Position numbers and translations under genes: made by a program. Of a stretch of DNA of 64,000 nucleotides, positions 43,240 through 56,930 are shown piece by piece; within the stretch, counting starts at the first letter, position 1, and each line of letters opens with the position of its first letter. The notes beneath the pieces are model-generated. The model saw nothing but the letters and a program-made list of their open reading frames with translations, was not told the origin of the DNA and searched no databases. Where the stretch lies: positions 13,382,429-13,446,428 of the forward strand of contig OY288247.1 in assembly GCA_958450325.1 (NCBI GenBank), in the 5' to 3' direction. Source of the DNA: Agrostemma githago. Taxonomy: Eukaryota > Streptophyta > Magnoliopsida > Caryophyllales > Caryophyllaceae.

Positions 43240-45268
43240 TGTGGACATGACATAGGTCCACCCCGACGCGGCCACGCGCGGGTTTTGGGGAGGCGAATGA
43301 ATCTCCATGAGATGGTCAAATGGAAATTTAAATCGAAGTTGGAGTCGCCACCGAATTTTATGGTTATTCGGAACCGTTCGAGCCCACTCTATGTCGTAGT
43401 GGACCGTGTACAAAATACGGCCCATTTCCGATGTCAGAGTTTATTGGGCTCGTCCCTTTGCAGTTCGATATAGATGCCGACTTGAGCGGTTAATCTTATA
43501 TTGAATGACTCTCGTTGCCAATGGTTTCAGACATCCGGAAACCACGGTTCTGACTAAGGGGTGAGGGTACGTGTTGGGAAGCTCACTAAGAACACCCAAC
43601 CCCGCCCGCACATTAGCGGCCTCTACTAGGATATCGAATGACGTTTTAATGCGCGCGTTAGTAATACGATGAATGATATGCAAACATTGTTTTCCTAAGC
43701 ATGTGAGGAATTGAATGGGTTGCTAAGTCGGTTTAATGCATGAAAAATTAATTAACGTCAAAGTTGAATTTAGCATGTGAGATTAGTTTTAGTATAATAA
43801 AACAAACGAAATAAAAAGATTGAACTTGCTACAAAAAATGAACAAACGAGTTAGTATCGATTTGTAAATAATAATAGCAAGAAATAAATATGCGAAATCG
43901 AGAAAATAAATATTAATCGAAATCTGAAAAATATTGCTGAAAAGACGTTGTTTTGTATAAAAATTGATGTTCGAAAAAAAAAAAACGAAAAGGGGCGTCG
44001 GGACAGCCGGCCGCGCGGCTCGCCCGGGATGCCGGCGGGTCGCGCTTCGGGCTGGTTTTGGACGCGGTTTTCTGAAAATTCGATTTATTAAATCGCGTAC
44101 GAATATTGCATGATTCGTACTCGAATTAATATTTTCGATATTCGCTATATTCGATAATTGACTACGAAATCAATATCAAATATTTAGAATAGTTTTAGAA
44201 AAGATGTAAATTTTAGAAATCGTCTCGTAGAATAAATAATAAAACGACCGAATGTTGACTCGGATCGGAGCTCGTCGGAATGTGGCTAGGCACAGGAGCG
44301 TCGAGTTTGGTTCGGCTAGGGGGGTTCGGTTTGGACGAGACGGGTGAAGGGTGTCGGGAATTGGACCGGTTTCCTTCGGGTGTGTAATATCGGTTTCTCG
44401 ATGCTAAGTGTAAAGATGATTGATGAAGAAGTTGTGTATTCTAATGTTACTAGTTAATGTCGATAATGAATGTGTGTGTTGCTAATTATTCGTGTCTAAA
44501 GTGTTGAATGGGAGGGCCTATTTATAGGGAGTTCCCGACCTTGATTTAGGAGAGTTTGACTACCGCCCAGGATAGGAAACGTAGGAGTTTCAGAAGCATG
44601 AGAATTCCACTTTCTTGTGAAGGAAGAAAGGGAAACTCGGCTGATTTGTGCTGTTTTGGCCGAGTGTTTTACACTCGGTCGGGTGTTCGAATCGGGTTTT
44701 GAATAGGATTCCTGTTTGAGCTAGAATTACCGCTTGAGTAAGAAGCTGAGGAGAATGAGAATTCCGTTTTCTTGTGAGGGAAGAAAAGGAGTCTCGGCTG
44801 GTTCATGCTACTCGGCCGAGTGACTGCACTTGGTTGAGTCGTTTGAATCGTTTTTTCGGATAGGATTCCTACTTGAGATCGAATTCTACCCTTAAACGAA
44901 CTTGTTTATTATTTTGTGTAGTTGATTTTTTGTGGAGTTTGGGTAGAAATGGGACGCGTGAGACATCACGGTCGGTCCACAAGTCTCGGGAAATATCTTT
45001 GACCGGGTTTTGACTCGGTCGCTAAAAGACGGTTTTACCCCTGGTGTCGGATTTGACCCAAATTAGTGTTATTTGACTCGAAACGACCCACTGGGCCTGA
45101 ATTTGAGGTTGGTTTAGCGAAATTTGTACTCCGTAAAATGCCTAGGCCAAATGCCATGATTTCGAGCCCATTTCCGAGTACGTTAAAAGCACGTTTGCGT
45201 CCGATCATCATCGGGTGTTTGTCGGAAACTACTATAGACACCTGGCGGTCAAAATGTGGGTGTCTACA
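43240..45268 (-). repeat. 5' LTR of A2 (2029 bp, internally deleted)
   Basis: It is homologous to the 3' LTR but lacks a 492-bp block corresponding to 32499-32990. The junction lies at about 44252-44253. The TATA box is at 44528-44517, upstream of the deletion in the sense direction, so the loss falls in R/U5. Other scattered substitutions separate the two LTRs. Confidence 0.93.
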
Positions 45269-46348
45269 ATTTGTAATCTATTACTTTTAATTCCTTAAAC
45301 TCCAACCTTTTGAGAAATAATTATGATTTTTACTTTCTTTGACTTTTAATCATTAATTATACATTTATCTAAATGTTTATGTCTCAAGGCCTAATATTAA
45401 ATATTTTATATAACTCATATGTTAAACGATTTCTAATTATAATAATACCTATTTCGGAAATAAAGTTACTATTTGAAGAAAGTTTCTATCTTTGAAAAGT
45501 TACTATTTTGAGAATATTTAAGATATCTTCGGATAAAATATTAATTGGTTTGAATATGGAATAATGTTGGAAATGAGAATGTACAGTATATAAGTCTAGG
45601 ATATGTTGGTTGTTACCATCAGCTATATGGTCAGTGTATTTGCGTCAGGGATACATTGATTGTCGAACTGGGTATCGTTTATGCTCAGGAGTCATGCGCA
45701 TGTACTTAGGCTAGGACCTCGCTGAACGCAGTTCTATTATAGTTTGAGTTGTCTGGTGATAGGGCTTATGAGTCGCTTCGTGGGCACTGAGTTTCTTAAC
45801 CAGTGAGGCTTAGGGGTCGCTTCTGGGCACTAAGTTACACTTCGGTGTTGTTTGACATATCTCTAGTAGTAAAAGCTGTACTTATCATCGGTTTTATATT
45901 CCATTATTCGTTTTGATGCCGTTAGGCTGCTGAATTGTTTTCTGGTTTTGAATCTATTTTGATATATATAATGTTTTGAGTTTAATCTATTTTCTTATAT
46001 TATGCTTCTATTGCTTATATATTATGTAATATGGCTGGGAGAACTGCCTGAGTTGCTCCCCACTGAATTGTGGCTATTATGTTTAACATGACAGGTTATC
46101 TATTTTGCGGGATCGGGTCTAAGCTAGCGAGTAGTCATGATCCTACTCATCTATATTATTTTTAATGTTGTTTCTAAGGATTGTTTTACCGGATTTTGGA
46201 AGTTTTATTTTCGCCCTTTTTAGGAAAAGTGGCATTTGTTTCAGACTTACCTTTTGATCATATTATAATCTATTAGACATCAATGTGTTTCAATCCCATC
46301 GACAGTGATTCCGCCACTGTTTTGCATTAGATTTTCGAGGGGATTACA
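45269..46348 (+). repeat. 3' LTR of C, second part
   Basis: It starts with the second ATTTG duplication and follows the 5' LTR from about 24089 to its end, GGGGATTACA. It contains about 42 bp more than the 5' LTR near 45793-45834, between two copies of GGGCACT(G/A)AGTT. Element B resumes at 46349/46354. Confidence 0.92.
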
Positions 46349-46353
46349 ATGAA

Positions 46354-48573
46354 GGTGGTCTTACTCATATCCTCTTCTGCCATTTTGATTTGATTGTATC
46401 TGGCATACCCGTCCATGAATGATATAAGGGCATGATCGGCCGTGTTATCCACCAATATGTCGATGTATGGTAACGGAAAGTCGTCTTTTGGGCTAGCCTT
46501 ATTGAGGTCCCGGAAGTCCACACATACCCGCACCTTGTCGTCCTTCTTGGGTACCGGCACGATGTTTGCGACCCAGTCTGGATATTCAGACACTTGTATA
46601 AAGCCCGCTTTGAATTGTTTGTCGACTTCCTCTTTAACTTTGAGAGACCATTCGGGCCTTATTCTTCGGAGTTTCTGTTTTACCGGCTTACACCCATCTT
46701 TGATGGGTATACGGTGTTCAGCTATTTCTCGATCTATTCCCGGCATGTCCTTGTAGGACCATGCGAAGACATCCTCTTGGAGGAGGTCTGTGAATTGTTT
46801 TCTCTCCTCGAGATCTAAGGATAGGCCCAACTTAAGGATCTAGGGCTCTAAAGTGCTTCCCACGTTAATGGACTCGGTTTCTTCAATTACCCGATCTCGG
46901 GACTCTCTTTGTTCGAGCTGCTCGATCAGATGCGGAGGAAGAGGTACCTGTTCGTCGGGTTTCTCAATGTCATTGCATATAAAATTTTTGAAATTGAAAG
47001 AATTTTGGAAATAAGACAAGTCGTAAGCGGAATGGTTTTTGTTATTATTAATAGTAAATTTTTAGAACAGCTCGAAAAGAGCGGCCATCTGATCGTTGGT
47101 CAGTGGCGGGATAAGGAGTGGTCTCGGGACAGGCCCCGAGACTCCAGTGGAAGTGGCTAAGGGAAGAGGGGTTACATACTCGACTCTAGCACCAGACCCT
47201 CTAGACTTGGACTCAGACTCCGACTCTGACTCTGACTCAGACTCGGACTCAGACTCGGTATCCGGCATGTCTCCCTCGCCGGTGGTTAGCTTGTAGGTCC
47301 GTCCTTGGTTGTCGGTCCACTTGACGGCCTTCCTCCAGACCCTTTTCTCGGTGTCCGTACCGACCTCGGAGATCAGCTTGGTTGGGTAAAACCGATTGCT
47401 GCGAAGGATCAGGTTGACCAAATCATCTTTGGGAGCAGGGACGACCTTGTCTTCTCCAAATAGGAACCCCAGCACGGGCTCGAAGTTGTTTTCACCCTCC
47501 TTGGATTCCTCCTGGACAAGGGCGAATATATCATCAGGGATGAAGTTGCATTCCCGAGCCGTTTTGGTCTCGGGATATGTGGTAGTGGGTTGATAGAGGC
47601 CTACTTGAATAGCTCCGAATACAGGAGTGACGAAGTAGTCAGTTAACTTCGGGCTACAAGGGCCTAAGTAAGTACCCTTGATGAGGTTGGTGGCCTTCTG
47701 AATACCGTCCCAGACCACGTTTTCCGGGGTCATAGCATACCTCAACCCAAACTGTGATTCGCCATCGTTTAGGACCTCGATAATCTTCCCAGCTGGAAGA
47801 TATGGCTTCGAGGTAACCCCCGGTAAGTAGCCCAAGTTTTGTAGCATCGTGTCGATGCTAGTGGTGAGGTAAGGTCTGAAGAGATATTCCTCCTCGATCA
47901 TGCCCACGAAATCAAATCCTCGTGGGTCGGCCTGGCCTTTAGCATTGCAGCTTGCTACGGTAATGGGGGTCGCCTCCAGTGTGATGACACCGTCCTGAAG
48001 CGACATCTTGACTTTTCTGTGGAGGGTAGAGGATACGGCCTTGACTGCATGGATCCAAGGCCTTCCTAGTAGTAAGTTAAAGGACGAGGTGACATCGATC
48101 ACCTGAAACTCCAATTCTTTTTCGAATGGGCCCATTATTATTGTCAGCTTAACGGCCCCGGCAACCGGTTTTGGGCTTCCGTCGAAAGCCTGGATAGTTT
48201 GTGCCGTCGGGAGATAGTCGGCATCTATGATGCCGAGGGCCTTAGCGATCCTTAGGGGAAGGACATTTACAGCAGATCCGTCATCGATTAGGGTCATCGG
48301 GAGGTATTTCCCTCGGCAAATGACCGTGATGTATAGGGCCAAATTATGGGCGGCCACAAATGGTGGTAGATCGGACTCAGAGAAGGTTATGAGTGGGCCT
48401 TCTTCATTGGATTTGTCCTTGAGATAGGGCATGATAGTGGCTACCATTTTAGTAGGGGTAACCTGTGAGTCGACCTTGATCTCATCGAGAGCCTTAGTCA
48501 GTGCTTCCCGATGTGCTTGCGAGCTAACCAGAAGTTGCCATATGGTTAGGTTAGCTCGAACCCTCTTCAATTG
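46354..48573 (-). pseudogene. Polyprotein fragment of B: protease to N-terminal RT
   Basis: Read leftward from 48570: MKRVRANLTIWQLLVSS, the protease motif LIDDGSAVNVLP, a Glu-Ser run of eight pairs near 47205-47258, then RT up to DMSKTTFI, where element C interrupts. Stops near 47060 and 46843 and indels break it. Compared with A1/A2 it has an extra stretch of about 25 residues after the protease region (ending ...GPCSPKLTDYF). The upstream part of the frame continues at 58541. Confidence 0.9.
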
Positions 48574-50182
48574 TGATGCGTGTCGTAACCGCAGTCAAAA
48601 TTAAATTTATAATTCACTTACAAGACTCTAACTAACTAGTAGTAGGGCAAGTAATGGTCGAACCCAAAGGGACTAATGATACTATCTAGGATTAATTTAG
48701 TAGTAGTTATATAGTTATATATGTGTAAATATAATAATGGGGGGTTTGTTTGGGTTGTTTTTATACTAAACTAACTAACTAAAATTAAATAAATAAAACG
48801 AATAACACTAATAATCGCAATAAATAGGTAGAAAGTTCTTATAAAGAATAAATAGGAGATATGTAATTTTCCATAGATGTCGGGTAAAATCATTGATTCA
48901 CTTAATCAATTATATTGGATAGATTAGTTAATCGGTTAATCCTTGAACGCAAGTAAATTACCAATTTTATCTTTCTGACTCGTTAAACCCCGTGAACGCA
49001 CGCAAGTTTAATTCTAACCAATTTATCAAATCAACCATGAACGCATGAATCAAATTAATAAATTAAGTCGCGTTAAGATGACTAATCAGTTGAATAAAAT
49101 ATAACCAGAACGCTGCAATTATATCTGACTCAACTACTACACAAGATTCTAGCAATTAAGATTAGACCAGAACGCTGCAACCTAACCAAAATTACTATTA
49201 ATTCAACGATCGATTCATGAATACAATTAAGTTGGCCAAACAAAATTAATAAATAGGAATCAGATAGTCAAATAACGAACCTTATATAAATATCCAACAA
49301 ATAAATTAATCAGTCAAAACGATATCATAATCTCATAAACCTAACATCAATAGTTAATTACATGCTCCAATTAAAAATTACTCTAAACTAAACATAATAA
49401 TAGTAAAAATAAGATAAAGAATAGAAAAGCTCATAAAAATCGGGATGAAATTGGATTAAAACGGAGTCAGCCGTCGTCTTTTGTTCGTCGTTTTTGGTCC
49501 GTCTTATGCCGTCTTCCTCTGTTCTGTTGTATTCCTTCTTCCTCTTTTCTCTCTCTTCAACTTCTTTTTTTTTCTTATGCGTGTCTGCTGCTTCCCCTTC
49601 TTAAACCCTCCACTTCTTTTCTTTGGTTTTAGTTAATTTCGTTATAAGAAACATATCGTTCCTTTCTTTCCTAAACCTTATTTTGTATAGTTTTTGTTCT
49701 TATTATATTCTCTTTCCTTCTTGTTTTTATTTCCTTTTTATTTTATTTCCTAATTATAATGGGTTTCAGACCATTTGTTTGGTGTCGATATTTGCTGGTC
49801 TGCTGCCTTGTAGCTCAATATCGACCTATTAGATGCTGGAACTTGATGTTTCTCTCTTCTACAAACTTGTAGGTCTCGAACTTAGCTTCCCAACGCATCC
49901 TGAATCACTTGATTCTGATATTCTATGAGTGAGATATCGTCGTCTTAAGATAGACCTACACAATATATACGAGAATGTAGGTATTATTTGATCTTCAAAT
50001 TAAATGGGTTATTCTAAATAATTAAAAATAGATAATAAAACCTATTTTAGCATATAAATAATATTAACGAATATATTAACCCGTAAGTCATAAAAATACC
50101 TTATTAACTCAAATAATATGAAAGACGACATTATAATAATAATATTAAATGGGTAAAAATATGTATAAATATCGATTTATCA
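48574..50182 (-). repeat. 3' LTR of E (1609 bp)
   Basis: It is bounded by TG...CA, and in the sense direction starts TGATAAATCGATATTTATAC. It differs from the other copy by only a scattering of bases. Short pyrimidine-rich open frames (for example 49623-49832) occur in both copies and look non-coding. Confidence 0.94.
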
Positions 50183-50197
50183 AATTCCCCACACTTA
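50183..50197 (-). other. Polypurine tract of E
   Basis: On the minus strand it reads TAAGTGTGGGGAATT directly before the 3' LTR start. Athila elements use a very similar purine tract. Confidence 0.75.
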
Positions 50198-51800
50198 GTC
50201 TATTGGCGTCCTCGTCAATGATTACTCAAGAGCTAATATAAAATGAAAAATTAACCTTCAAATGTTTTAAACCAGCCCAACTAGGTACAATTGACGACAA
50301 ACTAAAAATATTTAAGAAAACATTTTTTATAAGTTAGTAAACTTTAACAAAATAATTGCGAGTTAGATTAGCAAGTATTATATACATAAAATTTCTCCTT
50401 CCTTAAACTATTCAATTAACTAATTTAACAACATATAATACGTTAAACCGCTTCTAAATTCAAATTATAAATAAACTCATCATCCTTCACACTCGGTTTA
50501 ACTACCTTCGAAAAAAATAATATTTGTATTGACTCAAGAAGACGGGTTTCAGCAATTTAAGGTCTTAGTGGAGGGGGATTTATTCTCATGTACATTCCCA
50601 TTACCAGTTCAGTACGAGGATCGTTCTCCCGAGCATATAAGTCAAACTAGATATCTCGTCTCACTTTTTCCATACTTATTCTTTTTCTTTCTTCTTTCTT
50701 TCTTTTTCTTTTCGATTTTTTTTGTTTTTTCTTCATTCATTTTTTTTTCTTTCGATCAAGTGACCCATGTAGCGAGCTTTCAACCAATGACTCCCGCCCT
50801 TCCGGACAAGGCATTAGGCATTCTCCCAATCCCATTAGGACTAGGTTCCCCTCGGATTTACTAACTCGAGTCACAAGAACGACTCACTCACTCTTGAGGT
50901 ATCTAATCTTCCTTATCGCCCTAATTAGGAGTCACCTATGAAAGTAAATTAATTAGACAAGACCGGCTTACCGCTCGTACCTCTAGAGTCAACGAAAAAA
51001 AAGTAGTTAAGGTAGCTAAAGCAAGTGCTATTCTTTATAATTCACTTATAAATCAAATTTAAAAGAGACTTTAAATATTATCTGCTATTAAATTAATTAA
51101 CCCAAGTTCGACGGGGAGGAAAAATAATTGCATATATAACTTCAAAACATTTTTTTTATTATTATTCTTAATAGAAATCATTTTTTTTAAATGTTAGATT
51201 AGAATTTGTCGTCAACTTCCCAAGTTTAGGTAGTTCAATAAAAACAAAGGCTAAAACTTTTAAGCTCAAATTTCTATCAAAAAATTTCAAAAAAAATTTC
51301 GACAGCACATCCTCTAAATATTCACATATCCCAAAATTTTAAAATACCCTGCAAAACACACATTCAATGTAATGGCCACCCGCCAACTCCACTTCAGCAA
51401 TAATTCAGTTTACCTCATACCTCATCCCCACACTTAAATCCGACATTGTTCTCAATGTCAAAAGAGACATCATAGAGCTGAAATTGTGCACACATAAATA
51501 TATAAGAGGGATAAAGGTACTTAGCGGGTCTAGCGAAGTAGAAATATATGCATCTTGTCCACGTTGATTTTGAAATGTTAACTCATTGTCAGCTATCACA
51601 TGTTCAGTAAAGGATCACTGTTTCCTATCCTGCAAAATTTCAACACTGGACCAAGACAAGTGAAATAGGGAAAATGAAATATAAAAGAATAATAAAAAAA
51701 CTAAGTAAAATAATTAGTCACACGTACAAAATAAATATACAAGCTCGGGTTGCCTCCCGAGAAGCGCCTTATTTTACGTCGTGGCACGACATGCTATTTC
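50198..51800. other. Non-coding 3' region of E, where Athila elements may carry env-like gene
   Basis: About 1.6 kb with no substantial frame on the element's sense strand. It holds a pyrimidine tract at about 50670-50760 and several poly-A/T runs. Some Athila elements have an env-like gene here; I see no trace of one. Confidence 0.6.
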
Positions 51801-54800
51801 TCAATTTTCATACGTTGGATCCTCCAAATCAATAATATCCACCCAATTGGCCTCGAATCCATCATAATATGGCTTAAATCTATGACCATTCACTTTAATT
51901 ATCCTTCCCGACTCGCATCCTTTAATTTCTACCGCTCCATGATCAAACACCTTAAGAACCTCAAAGGAACCGATCCATCTTGATCTCAATTTCCCAGGAA
52001 ATAATCTTAACCTAGAATTATAAAGGAGGATTTATCAGCCACATTAAAGCTTTTTCTAGATAACATTTTATCGTGATAAGCCTTAGTTTTCTCTTTGTAG
52101 ATCAGAGAATTCTCATATGCATCATTCCTTATCTCCTCCAATTCTAGAATTTCTAGTTTTCTGTGAGCAACAGACTTTTCATAATTAAAATTACACTTCT
52201 TAATCGCCCAAAATGCTCGATGCTCTAATTCAACTGGAAGGTGACAAGCTTTCCCAAATACCAAGTGATAAGGAGACATCCCTATTGGAGTTTTGTATGC
52301 AGTCCTATATGCCCATAATGCATCACCTAAACGCTTACTTCAATCTTTCCTATTAGGACTCACAACCTTCTCCAAAATTGATTTTATTTCTCTATTAGAA
52401 ACCTCATCTTGTCCATTAGTCTGGGGGTGATAAGCAGTAGAAACCTTATGAGTAACATGATATTTCCTAAATAAAGCCTCAATGATACGATTACAAAAGT
52501 GAGTCCCTCTATCACTAATGATAGCTCTAGGAATACCACACCTATTAAAAATCTGACCCCTAACAAACTCGGTAACCACCTTAGAATCATTTGTTCTAGT
52601 AGCCTTGGCCTCCACCCATTTAGAAACATAGTCAACTGCTAAAAGAATGTAAGTATTCCCAAAAGACGATGGAAAAGGTCCCATAAAATCAATTACCCAA
52701 ACATCAAAAACATCAGCTACAAATATGGAAGTAAGAGGCATTTGATCTCTCCTAGAAATATTACCACTTCTTTGACATTGATCACAAGTTTTCACAAAAC
52801 CATAAGCATCTTTATGCAAAGAAGGCCAAAGGAATCCACATTCTAGAACTTTATGATATGTTCGTTTCGGACCAAAATGACCCCCACACTCAAATGAGTG
52901 ACAAAATTCATGAATAGATTTACTTTCCTCTTCAGGCACACATCTTCTTATAACATTATCGGAACAAATTTTAAACAAATAAGGTTCGTCCCAAATATAA
53001 TACTTAGCATCATGCTTAATTTTATCTTTTTGGGCTTTAGTAAGTTCCTTAGGAAACTCCTTTGATACCAAATAATTGACAATATCAACATACCAAGGAT
53101 ATTTCATATTTAATGCATATAATTGTTCATCAGGAAACAAATCAGAAGAGAGGGTAGTTATGTTTTGTTCCTTAATAATCCTACTAAGATGGTCAACAAC
53201 TAAGTTTTCTGCTCCTTTCTTATCTTTTATTTCCAAATCAAATTCTTGTAACAATAGCATCCAACGTAATAATCTAGGTTTAGATTCTTTCTTTTTCAAC
53301 AAATATTTCAAAGCAGAGTGATCAGAATATACTACCACGTGGGTACCAAGCAAATACGGTCTAAACTTTTCAAGAGCAAAAATAACAGCATACAATTCCT
53401 TTTCAGTGACAGTATAGTTGCATTGGGCTGGGTCAAGAGTTTTCGACGCATAATATATAACATGAGATTCCTTGCCTACTTTTTGCCCTAATAAAGCTCC
53501 TACCGCTTTATCACTAGCATCACACATTATTTCAAAAGGTAATGACCAATTAGGAGGTTTAATCACTGGTGCGGAAGTTAATTTATCTTTTAATGCATTA
53601 AATGCTTCCTTACACTTATCATCAAACACAAATGCTACATCTTTAGCAAGTAAGTTAGATAAAGGCGATGCTATAGTCGAAAAGTTTTGTATAAATCGTT
53701 TATAGAATCCAGCATGCCCTAAAAATGATCTTATTTCACGCACACAACTAGGATAGGGTAATGAACTAATAATATCTATTTTAGCTTGATCAACTTCCAA
53801 CCCTTTAGCACTGACAACATGGCCTAAGACAACTCCTTTTTCCACCATAAAATGACATTTTTCAAAGTTAAGCACAAGATTAGTCTCGACACATCTTTTT
53901 AAAGCAAGAGATAAATTATGGAGACATAAATCAAAATCATCACCAAAAAACAGTAAAATCGTCCATAAAAACCTCCATGGAATTATCAAGCAGATCTGAA
54001 AATATGCTCATCATACAATGCTGAAATGTGCCAGGAGCATTACAAAGTCCAAAAGGCATTCTTCTAAAAGCAAAAGTACCAAAAGGGCATGTAAAAGTTG
54101 TCTTTTCTTGATCCTCAGGTGCTATAGGGACTTGAATATACCCTGAATAATCGTCTAGAAAACAAAAGTAAGAACGTCCCGCAAGCTTTTCTAACATTTG
54201 GTCTATGAATGGTAAAGGAAAGTGGTCTTTTCTAGTGACTTGATTTAGCTTTCTATAATCTATGCAAACCCTCCATCCATTTGACACTGTAGTGGGAACT
54301 AGTTCTCCTTTACTATTTTCAACAATAGTAATCCCGGTCTTTTTAGGTACTACATGGATTGGGCTTACCCATTTTGAATCTGAGATAGGAAATATCACAC
54401 CCGCATCCCGCCACTTAAGAATTTCTTTTTTCACAACTTCCATCATGACGGGTTAAGTCTACGTTGAGTTTCTCTAACTGGTTTGGCACCATCCTCAAGA
54501 AAAATGTTATGCATACACAATGTAGGACTAATACCTTTAATATCAGCAATGATCCACCCTATTGCCTCTTTATATTCCTTAAGCACATTTAACAATTTAA
54601 ACTCTTGCGATTCAGAAAGTGAACTCGAAATAATTACAGGTAAGGTATCATGTTCACCTAAGAAAGCATACTTTAAGTTATTAGGCAAGGGTTTTAATTC
54701 CAATTCAGGAGGACATTGAATCGACGGGGTCACTTTAGGGGAATCTTTAGGTAATTCAAGGCTAGAAACACACTCAAAATTAGTGGTTAGACGACCTTCA

Positions 54801-56775
54801 TGAATAGAATCAAACCTTTCCTCAAAAGATAATATAGGATCTAAATCTTTAGCATCATCGAGTGTATCAAATTCATTTTTCCTATCAAGTTTCTCTTGTG
54901 TAATTGTGTCTATAACATCAACAGTCTCTATGGAACTTACATCAACGGTAGTATCCATGGGGTATTTCATAGCATCATAGATATTAAGCTTAATCGTTTC
55001 ACCATCAAATTCAAAAGAAAGAGTTCCCTCATAGACATCAATTTTAGTTCTAGCTGTTTTAAGAAAGGGTCTTCCTAGTAATAATGGCGCATCCTTAGCA
55101 TCGAAAGAATTACCCATATCAAGCACATAAAAATCAACGGGAAATATTAACTCATCAACTTTAACTAAAACATCTTCTAAAACTCCTATAGGGTAATCAT
55201 GTGATCTATCTGCTAACTGAATCACTACATCAGTTTGAGAAAGAGGTCCTAACCTAAGTGATTCGTATATGGATTTAGGCATAACACTAATAGATGCTCC
55301 TAAGTCAAGCATGCATCTATCTAATTTAATATTTCCTATTTTACAAGGAATACTAAACATTCCTGGGTCTTTACATTTAGGAGGTATTTTCTTTTGAATT
55401 ATCGCAGATACGTTCTCTCCTATCAACACTTTTTCCCCACTCTTAATCTTTCTTTTATTAGTGCATAACTCTTTTAAAAATTTAGCATATTTTGGCATCT
55501 GTTTAATAGCATCTAAGAGGGGTATATTTATTTCAACTTTTCTAAATATTTCCAAATTTCATTATCTTTATCTTCTTTCTTAGATTGAGCAAATCTGGAA
55601 GGAAATGGAACATTGGTCTTAAAAGTAGGTGCATCTGGGGTAGAATTAGCTATAACTTTCTTCTTTTCTAATTCCGGATCATTTTCCTTAGTTTCTATTT
55701 CACTCTCACTAATACGAGGTTCATCTCGACTATCTTCAACGTCATTTTGTTTTGTAGCTCTTGGTATAACCTCAATTTCTTCCTCAATATCAAATCTATT
55801 TTTAAGCTCCTTACCACTCCTTAAGGTTATTGCTTTAGACTCATCTAACAAATTAGGTTTAGGTTGTCTAACAAAATTATTCTCGATGTTGGCAAGGGTG
55901 GTACAAATCAATTTCATTTGATTATCCAATTGACACAAGTTATTATCAGTTTGTTCTTGACGACTAAGGCTCTGAGAGTGAACTTGTCCTACTTGAACTA
56001 CCAATTGTTTTACCATATTTTCTAAAGATTGATGTTGGTTATCCATAACTTTAAGTTGATTATTTACAACATCTCTCAATTCTTTCATATGCTCAGCTTG
56101 TTCTTTTAATTGTCTTTGCAATTTCAAATCACATTCGTTCTTGGTTCCATATTGTTGGCTGCTAATGGCCATATTATTAATCAATTTTCTAACTTCAGTT
56201 GGAGTTTTATCCATTAAAGAACCACCACTAGCAGTGTCTATCAAACTCTTTTGATCATCTAGCAAACCATCATACAAACATTCAATCAAGATTTTTTCAC
56301 TTAGTTCATGTTGTGGGCAGGAATTACATAATCGGTTAAATCTATCCCAATAATCATTTAAAGATTCATTGTCATCTTGTTGAATATTCATAATTTGTTT
56401 TCTTATTGCCCTTGTAATACCCACAGGTTGATATTTATCAAGAAAAACTTTTCTTAAACAATCCGAAGATGTAATAGATCCGCCAGGTAAATTAAACAGC
56501 CAATCTTTAGCTAATTCATGCAAAGTAAATGGGAAAGCTCGGAATTTAATACAATCATCATCAATACCATCCAAAGATAACGTGGAACAAGCAAGATAAA
56601 ATTCTTGTATATGTTTTAGAGCATCCTCATTAGATCGACCATAAGAGTTAGGGAGAATATGGATAAAACTTGGACTTAGCTTAAATGATTTTTCCAAAGT
56701 AGGAAAAATAATACTAGTAGGTGTCTCCGTAGAAAATAATTGCTCCCTTAAACTCTTCTCCGCTCCAGCAGACAT
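51801..56775 (-). pseudogene. gag-pol: Gag-Pol polyprotein of E, several frameshifts and a stop
   Basis: From ATG at 56775 (MSAGAEKSLREQLF): Gag domain (WLFNLPGGSI, ESLNDYWDRFNRLCNSCP), a Gln-rich coiled coil, protease with LDLGASISVMP near 55300, RT with FMDDF near 53960, RNase H ([14 protein letters not shown]) and integrase with [21 protein letters not shown] and [10 protein letters not shown] (35 residues between the last two acids). It ends ...[11 protein letters not shown] at 51801. Frame changes occur near 55540, 54445, 53960 and 52015, and a TGA at 52342-52340 replaces a likely Trp. One frameshift falls beside the RT active site. The LTRs are nearly identical, so most damage is recent or predates insertion. 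Confidence 0.92.
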
Positions 56776-56907
56776 CTTAAATATCGTAAATAAGTACCTG
56801 AAATAAAAACTAAAGAGTATATAAAATAAAATAAATAAATAACTAGATAATTAAGTAACTAATTTACTAGCTAACTAATATATAATCAAAGATAATAAAC
56901 AAATCAG

Positions 56908-56925
56908 TCCCCAGCAACGGCACCA
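56908..56925 (-). other. Primer binding site of E
   Basis: On the minus strand it reads TGGTGCCGTTGCTGGGGA, two transitions away from the Athila-type site in F. Confidence 0.85.
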
Positions 56926-56930
56926 AAATT

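Larger units (their letters stand above)
31485..45268 (-). mobile_element. Tat retrotransposon A2, complete, reverse strand
   Basis: 13,784 bp bounded by the 5-bp duplication ATTTG (31480-31484 and 45269-45273) in the 3' LTR of C. Reading leftward: 5' LTR 45268-43240, primer site, leader, polyprotein 42158-35798, antisense gene remnant (plus strand) 34306-35440, purine tract and 3' LTR 34005-31485. It is closely related to A1. The two LTRs carry scattered substitutions, and the 5' LTR has a 492-bp deletion, so this insertion is older than A1. Confidence 0.95.
22490..46348 (+). mobile_element. Tekay/Del-like chromovirus C, interrupted by A2
   Basis: It is flanked by the 5-bp duplication ATGAA (22485-22489 and 46349-46353), inside the reverse transcriptase of B. 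It has 2.6-kb LTRs starting TGTAACACCC (TGTGACATACACCC in the 5' copy), a tRNA-iMet primer site, gag, a protease-RT-RNase H-integrase frame with a chromodomain-like C-terminus, and a purine tract. A2 is inserted in the 3' LTR at 31485-45268. Without A2 and its duplication the element is about 10.1 kb. Confidence 0.93.

Noticed and set aside
49623..49832. Hydrophobic 69-codon frame, repeated at 57981-58190
   Set aside because: Part of the E LTR pair; AT/pyrimidine-rich and without further support.
50198..51800. Search for an env-like gene in E
   Set aside because: No frame of useful length on the sense strand and no membrane-protein pattern.
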